NCBI RefSeq assembly: GCF_000422825.1
Contig: NZ_KE383928.1
Coordinates: 310,001 to 374,000 of the forward strand
DNA length: 64,000 bases
Reading direction: 5' to 3'
From: Nocardioides insulae DSM 17944
GTDB lineage: Bacteria > Actinomycetota > Actinomycetes > Propionibacteriales > Nocardioidaceae
The translations under genes and the position numbers were made by a program. Below the pieces are notes generated by a model, which worked only from the letters and a program-made list of their open reading frames with translations, did not search any database and was not told the DNA's origin. Below, piece after piece: positions 45,830 through 54,368 of this stretch. Each line of letters starts with the position of its first letter. The first letter of the stretch is position 1.

Positions 45830-47814
45830 CGGGCGCCCTCCTGGCGGTGGTGCGGTCGCGGATGGATGGGGAGGCCGCGCGCCCACAGCGCGATGCCGTG
45901 CAGGCGGATCAGTGCGGCGGTGCGCAGCGAGGCGAGGGGTAGCCGCGGTGGATCGGTCGGCGCGCCGGTCAGGCCGGCCACGAACCGCGCCCCGTCCTGC
46001 GTGCGCAGCGAGACGCTCACCCGCACTCGGCCGCTGCCGGGGTCGGGGGGTGGGGCCTGGACCCGGTAGTTGCCGTCGGTGCCGTGGAAGGGGGAGACGT
46101 ACATCGCCTTCGGGATCTCCGCCCGACCGTGCTCGTCCGCGCGCAGAACGTAGGCGTGCCGGTCCCCGTAGGTGTTGTGCACCTCCACCACGGTCGCGGC
46201 CGGCCGCCCCAGGCCCGCCGGATCGGCCCAGCACCAGTGCACCGTGATCGGGTTGAAGCAGTGGCCGAAGGCACGCGGGTGGGCGAGCATCAGCGCGCGC
46301 CCCCCGCGCAGGTCGAGGCCGTGCAGGGTGAGCAACCGGTCGAGCCCTGCCCGGATGGTGGCCGCGTCGCCGGTGAAGTGGTCGCGCGCGCTGAACCGGC
46401 CGCCCCCGGGCACCCTGTCGGGCAGGTGGTCCAGATCGACCAGCCAGGTGTGCGAGCGGTGCCGGAAGGTACGGCGGAACGGCGTACGGCGGGTGTGGGT
46501 GATCGTCGTGGCGTACGCCGTGGCCGGACGGGCCCGCTCCGGCCAGGTCACGCCCAGTCGCTCCACCGCTTCCAGCCCGGATCGGGCGCCGTCCTCGTGG
46601 AAGCCCCAGCCCTGGTAGGCGCCGGCGAACACGACCCGTTCGGTGTCGACCTCCCGCAGCCGTCCCCGGGCGGCGACGGAGTCCGGCGTGTAGAGCGGAT
46701 GGGCGTACTCGCGCCGGGCGATCACGGTGGTGGGGTCGACCAGGCCTTCGCCGCCGAGGGTCACGAGGTACCGGGTCTCGGTCGGCAGTCGCTGGAGCCG
46801 GGTGAGGTCGTAGGTGACCAGGACCGAATCCTGGTCGCGCAGCGGCCGCCGGAAGTTCCAGGCCGCCCGGGCGGACGGCGACCGCGGCAGCAGTCGGGCA
46901 TCGGTGTGCAGGAGCGCGGTGTTCGTCGAGTAGGGCAGGGCGCCGAGGAGCTTGCGTTGTACCGGATTCGGGTCGGTGAGCAGGGCGAGCGCCTGGTCCG
47001 GATGGGTGGCCACGACGACGGCGTCGTAGGTCTCGGTGCGGTCGCCGACGAGGAGTCGGACGCCGTCGGCGCACTCGCCTACTCCGTGGACCGCGGACCT
47101 GGTGCGGATCTCCCCGCCGGTCGCGCGCACGGCCGCGGCCACCCGCTCGACGTAGGCCTGCGAGCCGCCGGAGACCGTGCGCCAGGTGGGCGACCCGAGG
47201 ACGCCGAGCATGCCGTGGTGCTCGAGGAAGGTGAACAAGTACGCCGCGGGGTATTCGAGGGCCACTGCCGGGTCGCACGACCACACCGCGGCGACCAGGG
47301 GTTCGATGAAGTGCCGGCGGAAGTACGCCGAGAACCGACCCGCGTCCAGGAACCGCCCCAACGTCTGTCCCGATGTGCCCGCCTCCCGCAGGAGTCGTCG
47401 GGCGCGCCGGTGGAACCGGGGGATCTCGGCCAGCATCCGCAGGAACGCCGGGTCTCGGAGGTTGTCCAGGGTGGGGAAGAGCCCACGTGGGCCGAGCGCG
47501 CCGGCCCACTCCAGACCGGTGACCTCGTCACTGACCGACAGCGACATCTCGGACTCCTGGGTGGCCACGCCCAGTTCGTCGAAGAGTCTCAACAGCACCG
47601 GGTAGGTGCGCCGGTTGTGCACGATGAATCCGCTGTCGACGGCGAGTTCGACGCCGTTCGGATCGATCACCCGGTGGGTGTCGGCGTGTCCGCCGAGCCG
47701 GTCGTCGGCCTCGAGGAGGGTGACCCGGCAGGTGCGCGAGGCGACGTAGGCCGCGGTGAGCCCGGCTACTCCCGAGCCCACCACGGCGAGGTGTCGCGGC
47801 GGTCGTGGCGTCAT
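45826..47814 (-). CDS. FAD-dependent amine-oxidase-like protein fused to DUF1365
   Basis: 662 aa. Residues 1 to about 420 are a COG2907-type flavoprotein: LAVVGSGVAGLTAAYVA binds FAD, then GGHADTHRV, SGFIVHNRRTYP, and at the end VVFAGAYQGWGFHEDGARSG. Residues about 435-655 are DUF1365: RRTFRHRSHTWLVDLDHLP, FGHCFNPITVHWCW, VVEVHNTYGDRHAYVL and KAMYVSPFHGTDGNY. In M. tuberculosis the two parts are separate genes (Rv0449c, Rv0448c) under SigK. The ATG at 47814 follows GAGG closely; a GTG at 47823 would overlap the rskA stop as GTGA and is equally possible. Likely acts on unsaturated fatty acids with the synthases encoded after it. Confidence 0.86.
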   Translation of the reverse strand: MTPRPPRHLAVVGSGVAGLTAAYVASRTCRVTLLEADDRLGGHADTHRVIDPNGVELAVDSGFIVHNRRTYPVLLRLFDELGVATQESEMSLSVSDEVTGLEWAGALGPRGLFPTLDNLRDPAFLRMLAEIPRFHRRARRLLREAGTSGQTLGRFLDAGRFSAYFRRHFIEPLVAAVWSCDPAVALEYPAAYLFTFLEHHGMLGVLGSPTWRTVSGGSQAYVERVAAAVRATGGEIRTRSAVHGVGECADGVRLLVGDRTETYDAVVVATHPDQALALLTDPNPVQRKLLGALPYSTNTALLHTDARLLPRSPSARAAWNFRRPLRDQDSVLVTYDLTRLQRLPTETRYLVTLGGEGLVDPTTVIARREYAHPLYTPDSVAARGRLREVDTERVVFAGAYQGWGFHEDGARSGLEAVERLGVTWPERARPATAYATTITHTRRTPFRRTFRHRSHTWLVDLDHLPDRVPGGGRFSARDHFTGDAATIRAGLDRLLTLHGLDLRGGRALMLAHPRAFGHCFNPITVHWCWADPAGLGRPAATVVEVHNTYGDRHAYVLRADEHGRAEIPKAMYVSPFHGTDGNYRVQAPPPDPGSGRVRVSVSLRTQDGARFVAGLTGAPTDPPRLPLASLRTAALIRLHGIALWARGLPIHPRPHHRQEGAR

Positions 47815-47819
47815 CGGCC

Positions 47820-48602
47820 TCACCCGTCGAACGCGAACAGCGCGATCGGATCGGAGGTGGGCGCCGGTGAGCCGCCGTCGGGCTCGACGGTGATCCCGAC
47901 GCCGGTGTGGTCACCGACCTCCCCGTCCAGCAGGACGGTGGCGTCGCTGTCGTCGGGCATCAGGCCGGCGGACTCCATGCCCCCGGACGGGTCCTCGTAC
48001 CAGAGTTGGTAGACCTGCCCCTCCGGTGCGGGTGCCATGTCGTCGGTGGTGATCGCGGCCCGGTCCACGCTCGGCGACATCACCACGGTGGCGCTCGAGC
48101 CGTCCTCGAACTCCAGCGTGCTACGGGTGGCGTCGTCGGCGGTCAGCACCCTCTCGGTCGCCGTGATCGGCTCCGGGTCCTCCTGGGACCACGGGCCGAG
48201 CCACGCGGTGAGGGCGACCGCCGCGATCAGCACCACCGACGCCGCCGCGGCCAGCAGCAGCGGCATCCGACGCCGACGACGGGTCGCGAGCTCGTCGCCG
48301 ACCTCCTCGGACCGGGCCTCGGTCGGCTGTTCGGGCGACTGTTCCGGCGGCAGGGGCGGGAGCGGCCGGATCGACTCGATGCCCTCCAGCACCCGGCCCC
48401 GGAGGGCGGCGGGTGGCTCCACCAGGTCGGTGCTGAGCCGGGCCGCGGTCTCGCGCAGCTCGGCCACCTCTGCCCGGCACTCGGCACACCCGCGCAGGTG
48501 CTCCTCGAAGCGCGCCCTCTCGGTGTCGTCGACGGCGTCCACCGCGTAGGCCCCGGACAGGGTGTGCACGTCGCCGCCGTCGTAGAACTCCTGATCGGTC
48601 AT
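47820..48602 (-). CDS. rskA: RskA-type anti-sigma factor
   Basis: 260 aa single-pass membrane protein. The N-terminal cytoplasmic anti-sigma domain has the HLRGCAEC motif (His35, Cys39, Cys42; HxxxCxxC). One membrane helix follows at about 110-137 (LLLAAAASVVLIAAVALTAWL), then an outside domain typical of RskA (VYQLWYEDPSGGMES and GITVEPDGGS). It should hold SigK inactive until regulated proteolysis releases it. It overlaps sigK by 4 bases, the usual cognate-pair arrangement. As in mycobacteria, the pair lies in the operon it controls. Confidence 0.9.
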   Translation of the reverse strand: MTDQEFYDGGDVHTLSGAYAVDAVDDTERARFEEHLRGCAECRAEVAELRETAARLSTDLVEPPAALRGRVLEGIESIRPLPPLPPEQSPEQPTEARSEEVGDELATRRRRRMPLLLAAAASVVLIAAVALTAWLGPWSQEDPEPITATERVLTADDATRSTLEFEDGSSATVVMSPSVDRAAITTDDMAPAPEGQVYQLWYEDPSGGMESAGLMPDDSDATVLLDGEVGDHTGVGITVEPDGGSPAPTSDPIALFAFDG

Positions 48603-49198
48603 CGTGCCCCTCCGATCGTGTCGCGGAGCCGGATCAGGCCGTCGCGGATCCTGGACTTCGCTGTCCCTACCGGCAGGTCGAGCAGCGTGGCCACCTCGGT
48701 GTGCGTATAGCCCCCGAAGTAGGCGAGCTCGACCGCTTCCCGCTGCACCTCGGTGAGCTGGGCGAGCGCCGTACGGACCCGGCGCGCCTCGAGTGAGGAG
48801 TGGGCCGCATCTGCCGTGGTGTCGTGGTCGATGCTCCGGTTGCGCACCTGGTACGTCGTCTCGCGCCGGGTGGCCGCCTCGGAGCTGCGGACCCGGTCGA
48901 CCGCTCGGCTGTGGGCGATGGCCAACACCCAGCCGAGCGCGCTGCCACGGGCAGGATCGAAACGGCTGGCCCGACGCCAGATCTCCAGATAGATCTCCTG
49001 GGTGACCTCCTCGGCCTGGGCCGCGTCGCGCATCACCCGGACGACCTGACCGTAGACGCGCGACACGGTGGCGTCGTAGACCTCCGCGAAGGCGGCGCGA
49101 TCACCACGCGCCGACCTGCGCAGCAGCCCGGCCAGGTCGGCACCGGCCGGCGTCCCTGCGAGGGGGCGCTCGGCCGGTTCGGGGTTACCCGGATCCAT
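48599..49198 (-). CDS. sigK: ECF RNA polymerase sigma factor SigK
   Basis: 199 aa. Region 2: FAEVYDATVSRVYGQVVRVM and QAEEVTQEIYLEIWRRASRFD, with WVLAIAHSRAVDRVR. Region 4: LTEVQREAVELAYFGGYTHTEVATLLDLPVGTAKSRIRDGL recognises the -35. The assignment to SigK (ECF group 19) rests on the sequence type together with the RskA partner and the flanking regulon genes. AAGGA stands about 7 bases before the ATG at 49198. It lies 53 bases after the fasciclin gene stop, so read-through from that gene's promoter is likely. Confidence 0.9.
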   Translation of the reverse strand: MDPGNPEPAERPLAGTPAGADLAGLLRRSARGDRAAFAEVYDATVSRVYGQVVRVMRDAAQAEEVTQEIYLEIWRRASRFDPARGSALGWVLAIAHSRAVDRVRSSEAATRRETTYQVRNRSIDHDTTADAAHSSLEARRVRTALAQLTEVQREAVELAYFGGYTHTEVATLLDLPVGTAKSRIRDGLIRLRDTIGGAR

Positions 49199-49251
49199 GC
49201 GGTGGTCCTTCCGCGGTAGAGATCGGTCGCTTCGCTCACGTGGTCCCTGGG

Positions 49252-49926
49252 TCAGCCAGTACCCGTGAGGACCGAATCGATCACGTAGACGGTGGCGTTG
49301 GCGGTCGGCACGTTCCCACACAGGACCTTGGCCGTGACGGTGCCGTCGCTCACCGTCATCCCGGTCTCGGGGTCGCCCTCGACGGTCAGTGTGTCGCCGG
49401 CCAGCGTCTCGTGCTCCCCGACGACCGCGGTGGCGTCGGCGTTCTCGCCGACCACGTGGTGGGCGAGAACGCCGTACAGGTCGCTGTCCTCGCCGTTCTT
49501 CTGCCCGTCCTCGACCATCGCCTGCAGGTCCTTCGGGGGGATCTCCTCGAAGGCCGAGTTGACCGGTGCGAAGACGGTCAGCGCTTCGGCGCTGTTCAGC
49601 GTGTCGGAGAGCCCGTCGATGGAGCCGATCGCGGTCGTCAGCGTGGTGAGCAGCGGATTGTTGGCGGCCGCCGTGGCGACCGGGTCGTCGACCATGCCGC
49701 CCACCGACCCCTCCCCGGCGGTCGGCACCTGGCTGCACCCGTCACCGAAGACCTCGGTGGCCATGGCGTCCTCGCTCATCGAGCTCTCGTCGGTCGCGGC
49801 ACTGGTCTCATCCGATCCAGCCGCGTCACTCGTGTCGTCCTCGCCACCGCAGGCCGCGAGGGGGAGGGCGAGCACCGCGGCAAGGGCCACGATCCCGCTT
49901 GTACGTCGCACCTGGTGGAGCAGCAT
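49252..49926 (-). CDS. Fasciclin-domain lipoprotein (MPT83/MPT70-like)
   Basis: 224 aa exported lipoprotein. Signal peptide with lipobox LALPLAAC (Cys about 26), an acidic Ser/Thr/Asp spacer, then a FAS1 domain: NPLLTTLTTAIGSIDGLSDTLN, LTVFAPVNSAFEEIP, LYGVLAHHVVGE and TANATVYVIDSVL. FAS1 domains mediate adhesion or matrix contacts. In mycobacteria MPT70 and MPT83 are the main SigK-controlled products, so its place beside sigK is significant. The ATG at 49926 follows GAAGGGAA by 6 bases. A SigK-like promoter stands upstream. Confidence 0.9.
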   Translation of the reverse strand: MLLHQVRRTSGIVALAAVLALPLAACGGEDDTSDAAGSDETSAATDESSMSEDAMATEVFGDGCSQVPTAGEGSVGGMVDDPVATAAANNPLLTTLTTAIGSIDGLSDTLNSAEALTVFAPVNSAFEEIPPKDLQAMVEDGQKNGEDSDLYGVLAHHVVGENADATAVVGEHETLAGDTLTVEGDPETGMTVSDGTVTAKVLCGNVPTANATVYVIDSVLTGTG

Positions 49927-49970
49927 GTCGATTCCCTTCGATTGCGGACACTTCGCTCGTCTCACCAGTG

Positions 49971-49998
49971 ATCCGGTGCCGGGCCGCCGACCGGATGG
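49971..49998 (-). promoter_or_regulatory. SigK-type promoter for the fasciclin lipoprotein gene
   Basis: On the minus strand, CCATCC (49998-49993), 16 bases, then CCGGAT (49976-49971). The mycobacterial SigK consensus as I recall it is CCATCC with CCGAAT; here the -35 is exact and the -10 differs by one base. It would give a leader of about 35-40 bases. Confidence 0.55.
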
Positions 49999-50133
49999 GT
50001 GTGAATCGCAGATTCCTCGAACCCGCGGTCAGGACCCGGGTCGGGACCGGCGAGCGCTGCCGCCCCGTCAGGTGTCGGCGGCGGCACCGGACCGATCACC
50101 TCGTCGCTGGCCGATCGCCGAGCCGGTAGGTCC

Positions 50134-50736
50134 TCAACCGGCCTGGGCGCTCGCTCGCTCGCGCGCCACAGCGTGCAGGACCGGCCAGACCACGGCTGCC
50201 GTCAGCAGCGGCAGGACGGCGACGCTGGACACGTCGCCATGGGGCAGTGCGACCGCAGCCAGCACCGCAACGCCCGGCAGGACGGAGACGAACACGACGG
50301 CGAGGCGTCTACCGGAGGCGAGCGAGGAGGCGGCGAGCACCAACAGGCACAGCATCAATGCGCCGGTCACAAGCAGCCGAGGAGCACGCGCCAGGCCGGC
50401 GTCCGCCTCGGTCACGGCTTCGCCGAGCACGATCGCCAGTGCCACCAGAGCGCCGCTGAAGAGCCAGTGCAGGAGGAGGCTCAGTCGTACCGGGAGCGCA
50501 CCGCGACTCAGCATCGGCAGGCCGTTGTCACCCCGCTCGAGGGAGAGCCACCACAGGGACACCAGGATCAGGAAGGAACACCCGGCGACGACGTAGACCT
50601 CTGCGTCCCAGTCGATCCCTCCGGCGGCGGTCACGATCTGGATGAGGCCCTCACCCAGGACGACGATCACGAACAGCCCCAGACGCTCGCTGAGATGCTC
50701 CTCGTCGGCCGCCACCAGCACCGGTCGGGGCGGCAT
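50134..50736 (-). pseudogene. Half-length low-temperature-requirement protein A (LtrA), C-terminal part
   Basis: 200 aa, about half the usual LtrA length (near 400). It opens with DEEHLSERLGLFVIVVLGEGL, the motif normally in the middle of LtrA, and continues with about five membrane helices to a natural stop. The 5' half is not found in any frame in 50737-50978. This is a truncated remnant or a short form; as a membrane protein lacking half its helices it is probably non-functional. It is divergent from the photolyase gene. Confidence 0.6.
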
Positions 50737-50978
50737 CGTGCCGCCCCGGCGTCCCAGGTCGCGACCGTGGCGGCGTCGCTCGGAGCGGCTGAGGTCCTCC
50801 GGGCGCAGCCGCGCCCGCCCCTTGCTCCGGGCGAGGAAGCCCTCCTCGAACCGGGCCCACCGGGCGCCAAGCTATCCCTTGCCGGATGCGCCCGGTGCGA
50901 TCCCGCACCGGACCGATCCTGTCCGGGTCGAGGGAGGTCTCCTACGCTGGACGCGCGGTCGTCGGGGAGGAGGAAGCC

Positions 50979-52358
50979 GTGGCGAGGACGAGGGATCCAG
51001 ACCTCGGGGAGGTCTCCGTCGCGTTGTTCACCCGCGATCTGCGGGTGCGTGACAACCCGGTGCTGGCGGCGGCCGCGGAGCGCGGGCCGGTGGTGCCCCT
51101 GTTCGTGATCGACCGCGGCATGGAGGGTTTCGTCTCCGCCAACCGGGCCGTCTTCCTGGTCAAGACGCTGGAGGATCTCCGCGCGGGGCTACGGGACCGT
51201 GGTGCCGATTTGGTCATCCGACGGGGCGGGGCGGTCGAGGAGGTCTGCCGGGTCGCCGCGCAGGCGGGTGCCCGCCGGGTCCACCTGGCCGCAGACGTCA
51301 GCGGGTACGCGCAGCGTCGGGAGGCCGAGCTCGACCGCGCACTCGCGGCCGGCGGACGGGAGCTGGTGGTCCACCGGGGATCGATCACCGCCGTACCGCC
51401 CGGCCTGCTCACCCCGCAGGGCAAGGACCACTTCGCGGTGTTCACGCCGTACTTCCGCCGCTGGTGGCAGCAGCGCCCGGGCCGCCCGACGGAGGCGCCG
51501 ACGAGGCTGCGGATGCCACCGATGGCCTGCGGGCGGATCCCGCGCGCCGACACACTCCGACCCGGCCGCGTCTCGCCGGACCTTCCCCGCGGCGGCGAGA
51601 CGGCCGGACTGGAGCGGCTCCGACGCTGGGCCGACGACGTGCCGGGGTACGCCGGGGAATCGGACCGGATGGACAGGGACGGCACCTCGAGGCTGTCGCC
51701 GTACCTGCACTTCGGCTGCCTCTCGCCCCGGCAGGTGATGGCTACGGTGGGCTCGGAAGGGGAGGGCGCGACCTCCTTCCTGCGACAGCTCGCCTGGCGC
51801 GACTTCCACCACCAGGTGCTCGCCGCCCGCCCGGAGACCGCTCGGGTCGACTACCGGCCGCACGCCGACCGCTGGCGCGAGGACCCCGAGGAGCTGGCGG
51901 CCTGGCGGGAGGGCCGGACCGGCTATCCGATCGTCGACGCCGGCATGCGCCAGCTGGCCCGCGAGGGCTGGATGCACAACCGGGCCCGGCTGATCGCGGC
52001 CAGTTTCCTGACCAAGACCCTCTACCAGGACTGGCGACACGGGGCGGCGCACTTCCTGCGGCTCCTCGTCGACGGCGACGTCGCCAACAACCAGTTGAAC
52101 TGGCAGTGGGCCGCCGGGACCGGGACCGACACCCGGCCCAACCGCATCCTCAACCCGATCTCCCAGGCCCACCGACACGATCCGGACGGCAGCTACGTCC
52201 GCCGGTACGTCGCCGAGCTGGCCGGGGTGCCCGGCGGAGCCGTACACGAGCCATGGCGGCTCGACCCGGAACAGCGTCGGGGGCTGGACTACCCGGAGCC
52301 CCTCGTCGACCTGGCCGAGGGCCGACACCGGTTCCTGACCGCCCGAGGACGCGCCTGA
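50979..52358 (+). CDS. phr: Deoxyribodipyrimidine photolyase (FAD-dependent DNA repair)
   Basis: 459 aa cryptochrome/photolyase. N-terminal antenna domain: VALFTRDLRVRDNPVL and VPLFVIDRGM. FAD domain: SRLSPYLHFGCLSPRQV, RQLAWRDFHHQVL, GMRQLAREGWMHNRARLIAASFLTK, LYQDWRHG and DVANNQLNWQWAAGTGTD with the Asn-rich cofactor and DNA contacts. It repairs cyclobutane pyrimidine dimers using light. The GTG at 50979 has GGAGGAGGAA 3 bases before it. A TACGCT box near 50942-50947 could be its -10. It lies next to a sigma-factor operon whose fatty-acid genes recur beside photolyase genes in light or singlet-oxygen responses. Confidence 0.92.
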   Translation: MARTRDPDLGEVSVALFTRDLRVRDNPVLAAAAERGPVVPLFVIDRGMEGFVSANRAVFLVKTLEDLRAGLRDRGADLVIRRGGAVEEVCRVAAQAGARRVHLAADVSGYAQRREAELDRALAAGGRELVVHRGSITAVPPGLLTPQGKDHFAVFTPYFRRWWQQRPGRPTEAPTRLRMPPMACGRIPRADTLRPGRVSPDLPRGGETAGLERLRRWADDVPGYAGESDRMDRDGTSRLSPYLHFGCLSPRQVMATVGSEGEGATSFLRQLAWRDFHHQVLAARPETARVDYRPHADRWREDPEELAAWREGRTGYPIVDAGMRQLAREGWMHNRARLIAASFLTKTLYQDWRHGAAHFLRLLVDGDVANNQLNWQWAAGTGTDTRPNRILNPISQAHRHDPDGSYVRRYVAELAGVPGGAVHEPWRLDPEQRRGLDYPEPLVDLAEGRHRFLTARGRA

Positions 52359-52417
52359 GCGCCACGCCCTTCACGCCCTTCACGCGCGCCGCGCGCCGGT
52401 CCGCTCGTCGGCTTCGA

Positions 52418-52563
52418 GGCCGCCCACCCGGCCGGCGTCCCGGGCGTGGCCGGGGTCTGCTGGGTCAGTCGGGGAGGGCGTAGGAGTCGGGGCCGCCCAC
52501 CCGGCCGCCGTCCCGGGCGTGGCGAAAGTCCGCGGGGTCAGTCGGGGAGGGCGTAGGAGTCGG
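52418..52563 (+). repeat. 73-bp tandem duplication of the mutY 3' end
   Basis: Unit 52418-52490 is repeated at 52491-52563, with 66 of 73 bases the same by my count. The second unit contains the mutY stop codon and its last codons; the first is an extra copy lying after the gene. This gives mutY a decaying second tail. Confidence 0.8.
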
Positions 52564-53407
52564 GGCCGACCCGGATCGCGAGACCGTCGGCGAGCAGGCC
52601 TGCCAGGGCGCGTTCGCGCTGCGCGGTCTGCTCCCAGACCAGGTCCAGCGAGCTGCGGTGCACGGGCCCGTCCGCGTCGCGCAGCACCGCCATCAGCCGG
52701 CCGCGGCACTGCCGGTCGGTGCCGGCCCACGCCTGGGTACGCCGCGCCGGGCCGTCGTACGCCGGGCGTCCGGCCAGCCGCCAGGCGCACTGCGCGGCGA
52801 CCGGGCAGGCCTCGCAGCGGGGCTGGTTGGCGGTGCAGACCAGCGCGCCGAGTTCCATCACCGCCACCGCCCAGGTGGCCGCGGTGGCCTCCTCGGCGGG
52901 CAGGACGTCGGCGGCGCGGTCGCGCTCGGCGCGGGTGAGCGAGGGCGCGGGAAGCTCCTGGCCGCCGAGGGCCCGGGCCAGGACGCGGCGTACGTTCGTG
53001 TCGAGGACGACGTGGCGCTGGCCGAAGGCGAAGCTGGCCACCGCCGCCGCGGTGTACTCGCCGACCCCGGGCAGGGCCTTCAGCTCGGTCAGGTCGGTGG
53101 GGATCTCACCGTCGTGCCGTTCGACGACGGCGGTCGCGGCCGCGTGCAGCCGCAGCGCCCGGCGGGGGTAGCCGAGCCGGCCCCAGGCGCGGACGGCCTC
53201 ACCGGAGGGCACGGCGGCCAGGGCCGCGGGGGTCGGCCAGCGTTCGAGCCAGGCCGCGTGCACGGGCAGCACCCGGCTGACCGGGGTCTGCTGGAGCATC
53301 ACCTCGGAGACGAGCACCGACCAGGCCGAGGCCGAGGCCGAGCGCCACGGCAGGTCGCGCTGGTGGACGTCGTACCAGCGCAGGATCGGATCGTGCAGGG
53401 TGCTCAC
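52538..53407 (-). CDS. mutY: A/G-specific adenine glycosylase
   Basis: 289 aa DNA repair enzyme that removes adenine mispaired with 8-oxoguanine. SEVMLQQTPVSRV is the catalytic-site helix, ALPGVGEYTAAAVASFAFG is the helix-hairpin-helix, VVLDTNVRRVL holds the catalytic Asp, and CTANQPRCEACPVAAQC is the [4Fe-4S] cluster loop (Cx6Cx2Cx5C). The C-terminal NUDIX-like half of longer MutY proteins is absent, as usual in actinobacteria. The GTG at 53407 follows GGGGAG by 9 bases. Neighbour order with the next gene, disA and radA matches M. tuberculosis. Confidence 0.95.
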   Translation of the reverse strand: MSTLHDPILRWYDVHQRDLPWRSASASAWSVLVSEVMLQQTPVSRVLPVHAAWLERWPTPAALAAVPSGEAVRAWGRLGYPRRALRLHAAATAVVERHDGEIPTDLTELKALPGVGEYTAAAVASFAFGQRHVVLDTNVRRVLARALGGQELPAPSLTRAERDRAADVLPAEEATAATWAVAVMELGALVCTANQPRCEACPVAAQCAWRLAGRPAYDGPARRTQAWAGTDRQCRGRLMAVLRDADGPVHRSSLDLVWEQTAQRERALAGLLADGLAIRVGPDSYALPD

Positions 53408-53473
53408 CGGGGTGATTCTCCCCGGTGTAGGGACCCTCCGGAGTGGCACCCCCGATCGGGCCACCCGGCTGAC

Positions 53474-53479
53474 TAGTCT
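53474..53479 (+). promoter_or_regulatory. -10 box of a leaderless promoter for the 53487 gene
   Basis: TAGTCT, 7 bases, then the ATG at 53487; no Shine-Dalgarno. Confidence 0.5.
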
Positions 53480-53486
53480 GCCGCGC

Positions 53487-54290
53487 ATGACCTCGATGAC
53501 CCGTGGGCCGCTGCCCCCGTCGGTCTACTGGCGCCGTCGCCTCATCGTGCTGAGCGTGGCGCTCCTGCTCGTGGTCGGCATCGCGAAACTGCTCGGCGCC
53601 GGCAGCGACGGATCCGACGGCTCATCGAAGGACCCGGACGCCGCCAACGTCGCCGCCGAGCCCAGTCGGAGCGCACCGTCCTCGGTCGGTCCCACCGTTG
53701 GGCCCACCACGGGACCGGCCACCCCGAAGGGCGCCAAGAAGAGCCGTACGCCGTCCCCGACACCGACACCGACCCCTCCAGCTCCCACGGGCACCTGCGA
53801 GGACAGCGACATCGTCGTGACCCCCTCGGTCACCGGGGCGGCCGCGACCCAGCCGGTCACGATCGGCCTCACCTTCCGGACCGAGACCGAGGAGGCCTGC
53901 ACCTGGGACCTCTCCCCGGAGTCGCTCCAGCTGCGGATCACCTCGGGCCGCGACCGCGTCTACACCACCGTGGAGTGCCCCCGTCTGATCCGCCCCTCCA
54001 CCCTGGTGGTCCGTCGCGACTTCGACACCACCGCCGACCTCACCTGGCTGACCCGCCGGTCCGACGAGGACTGCACCCGTCGCACGGAGTGGGCCCGCCC
54101 CGGCTGGTACCACGTGACCGTAGCGGCGCTGGGCGGCGAGCCGGCCTCGGCCCAGTTCGAGCTGGCCACCCCGACCCCCACACCCACGCCCACCCCGACC
54201 CCCACCACAGCCCAGACGCCGACCGCGTCCACCACGCCGCAGACCCCGGCCGCCTCCACCACACCCTCGCCCTCGTTCCTGCACCGCTGA
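53487..54290 (+). CDS. Anchored or secreted protein with Ser/Thr/Pro-rich tails
   Basis: 267 aa. One membrane helix (about residues 17-35, LIVLSVALLLVVGIAKLLG) is followed by a Ser/Pro linker with SPTPTPTPP, a beta-type domain (about 105-230) with four Cys (CEDSD, ACTWD, TVECP, DEDCT) that may pair, and a PTPTPTPT tail. No enzyme motif. It occupies the place of Rv3587c, a conserved membrane protein between mutY and disA in mycobacteria, and seems to be its counterpart. It is likely wall-associated. Confidence 0.72.
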   Translation: MTSMTRGPLPPSVYWRRRLIVLSVALLLVVGIAKLLGAGSDGSDGSSKDPDAANVAAEPSRSAPSSVGPTVGPTTGPATPKGAKKSRTPSPTPTPTPPAPTGTCEDSDIVVTPSVTGAAATQPVTIGLTFRTETEEACTWDLSPESLQLRITSGRDRVYTTVECPRLIRPSTLVVRRDFDTTADLTWLTRRSDEDCTRRTEWARPGWYHVTVAALGGEPASAQFELATPTPTPTPTPTPTTAQTPTASTTPQTPAASTTPSPSFLHR

Positions 54291-54368
54291 GCGACTGTCG
54301 CCCCAGGACCACGTGGCGGCGCGCAGAAGCAGGATGGTGATCCAGGCTCTGGGCCGGACTCAGTCGGA

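Noticed and set aside
44531..47509. A 992-residue minus-strand frame across the FAD/DUF1365 gene and the second CFA-type synthase
   Set aside because: Only the part from 45829 down matches a family; the upstream part is a shadow of the FAD oxidoreductase gene.
54160..54280. PTPTPTPT-coding repeats as a CRISPR or satellite array
   Set aside because: These are short in-frame Thr-Pro codon repeats within the 53487 protein tail, without spacers.
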